This document shows, in pieces, positions 63,945 through 64,000 of a DNA stretch of 64,000 nucleotides. The notes under the pieces were generated by a model, which was not told the DNA's origin, did not search any database, and saw only the letters and a list, made by a program, of their open reading frames with translations. The DNA lies in assembly GCA_023055505.1 (NCBI GenBank), contig JALIRH010000001.1:119627964-119691963 (forward strand), in the 5' to 3' direction. Position 1 is the first letter of the stretch. Each line of letters starts with the position of its first letter. The position numbers were made by a program, and so were the translations under genes. This DNA comes from Callipepla californica brunnescens. Taxonomy: Eukaryota; Chordata; Aves; Galliformes; Odontophoridae.

Positions 63945-64000
63945 TCATCAGTGAAATTCATACTAAAACTGGAACAGGCTGTGTGACTGTGGAGCTTTTG
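63945..64000 (+). mobile_element. Possible CR1 LINE fragment running off the window
   Basis: ACTGGAACAGGCTGTGTGAC followed by TGTGGAGC resembles the plus-strand CR1 segment CACTGGAACAGGCTGCCCAG...GTTGTGGAGTC, and the preceding bases (CATCAGTGAAATTCATAC) can be aligned to the TACAGTGAGGGTGAC part. Only about 55 bases are in the window, so the call is tentative. Confidence 0.5.

Noticed and set aside
1..64000. CRISPR arrays, bacterial operons, phage or other prokaryotic systems
   Set aside because: No regularly spaced repeats, no ribosome-binding-site-led gene strings and no long frames. CR1 content and composition point to a bird nuclear genome.

Overview
The window looks like avian, most likely galliform (chicken-like), nuclear DNA. 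It is AT-rich, has almost no CpG clusters, and carries many decayed CR1 LINE fragments. Several of these keep the CR1 3'-terminal repeat (ATTCTATG units, or CATAGAAT on the other strand). I see no Alu, L1 or other mammalian young repeats. I recognise no intact protein-coding gene, rRNA or tRNA. Nearly all open frames are short chance frames. The longest are a microsatellite read through, a 117-codon frame at 24892-25245 and a 111-codon frame at 47702-48037, and none resembles a known family. The window is best read as a gene desert or the inside of a very large intron.

Layout. 1-10100 is unique AT-rich sequence with T-rich simple repeats near 6.1-6.6 kb. At 10.1 and 11.8 kb lie two copies of a 98-bp repeat I do not recognise; a diverged CR1 follows the second. 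12.56-14.35 kb holds the most informative structure, a decayed hAT-superfamily DNA transposon with a BED-finger-like N-terminus and RNase-H-like core. It is split by a later CR1 insertion, which is flanked by a 7-bp target duplication. 15.0-15.4 kb is a pure pyrimidine tract of (TTTTTC)n followed by (TTCC)n. 16.74-18.25 kb is a long but internally deleted CR1 in minus orientation that keeps its endonuclease region. A separate plus-strand CR1 3' end sits at 18.3-18.5 kb. From 18.5 to 64 kb the sequence is mostly unique, with further CR1 fragments at 29.2, 33.7-34.1, 36.4-36.7, 46.5, 54.6, 55.8, 57.2 (an ancient CR1/L3-type piece), 61.0-61.5 and 63.9 kb. There are also two MIR-like SINE remnants, an AT-only tract at 52.6 kb, and a possible LTR-like block at 47.7 kb.

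There is no operon-like or gene-to-gene organisation to describe. The biology is the layered history of mobile elements: an old hAT DNA transposon and MIR/L3-type elements first, then several CR1 insertions, one inside the hAT, then microsatellite expansion. A few unique, homeodomain-site-rich stretches (about 26.1, 47.4 and 48.8 kb) could be conserved regulatory elements, but this cannot be shown from one sequence.
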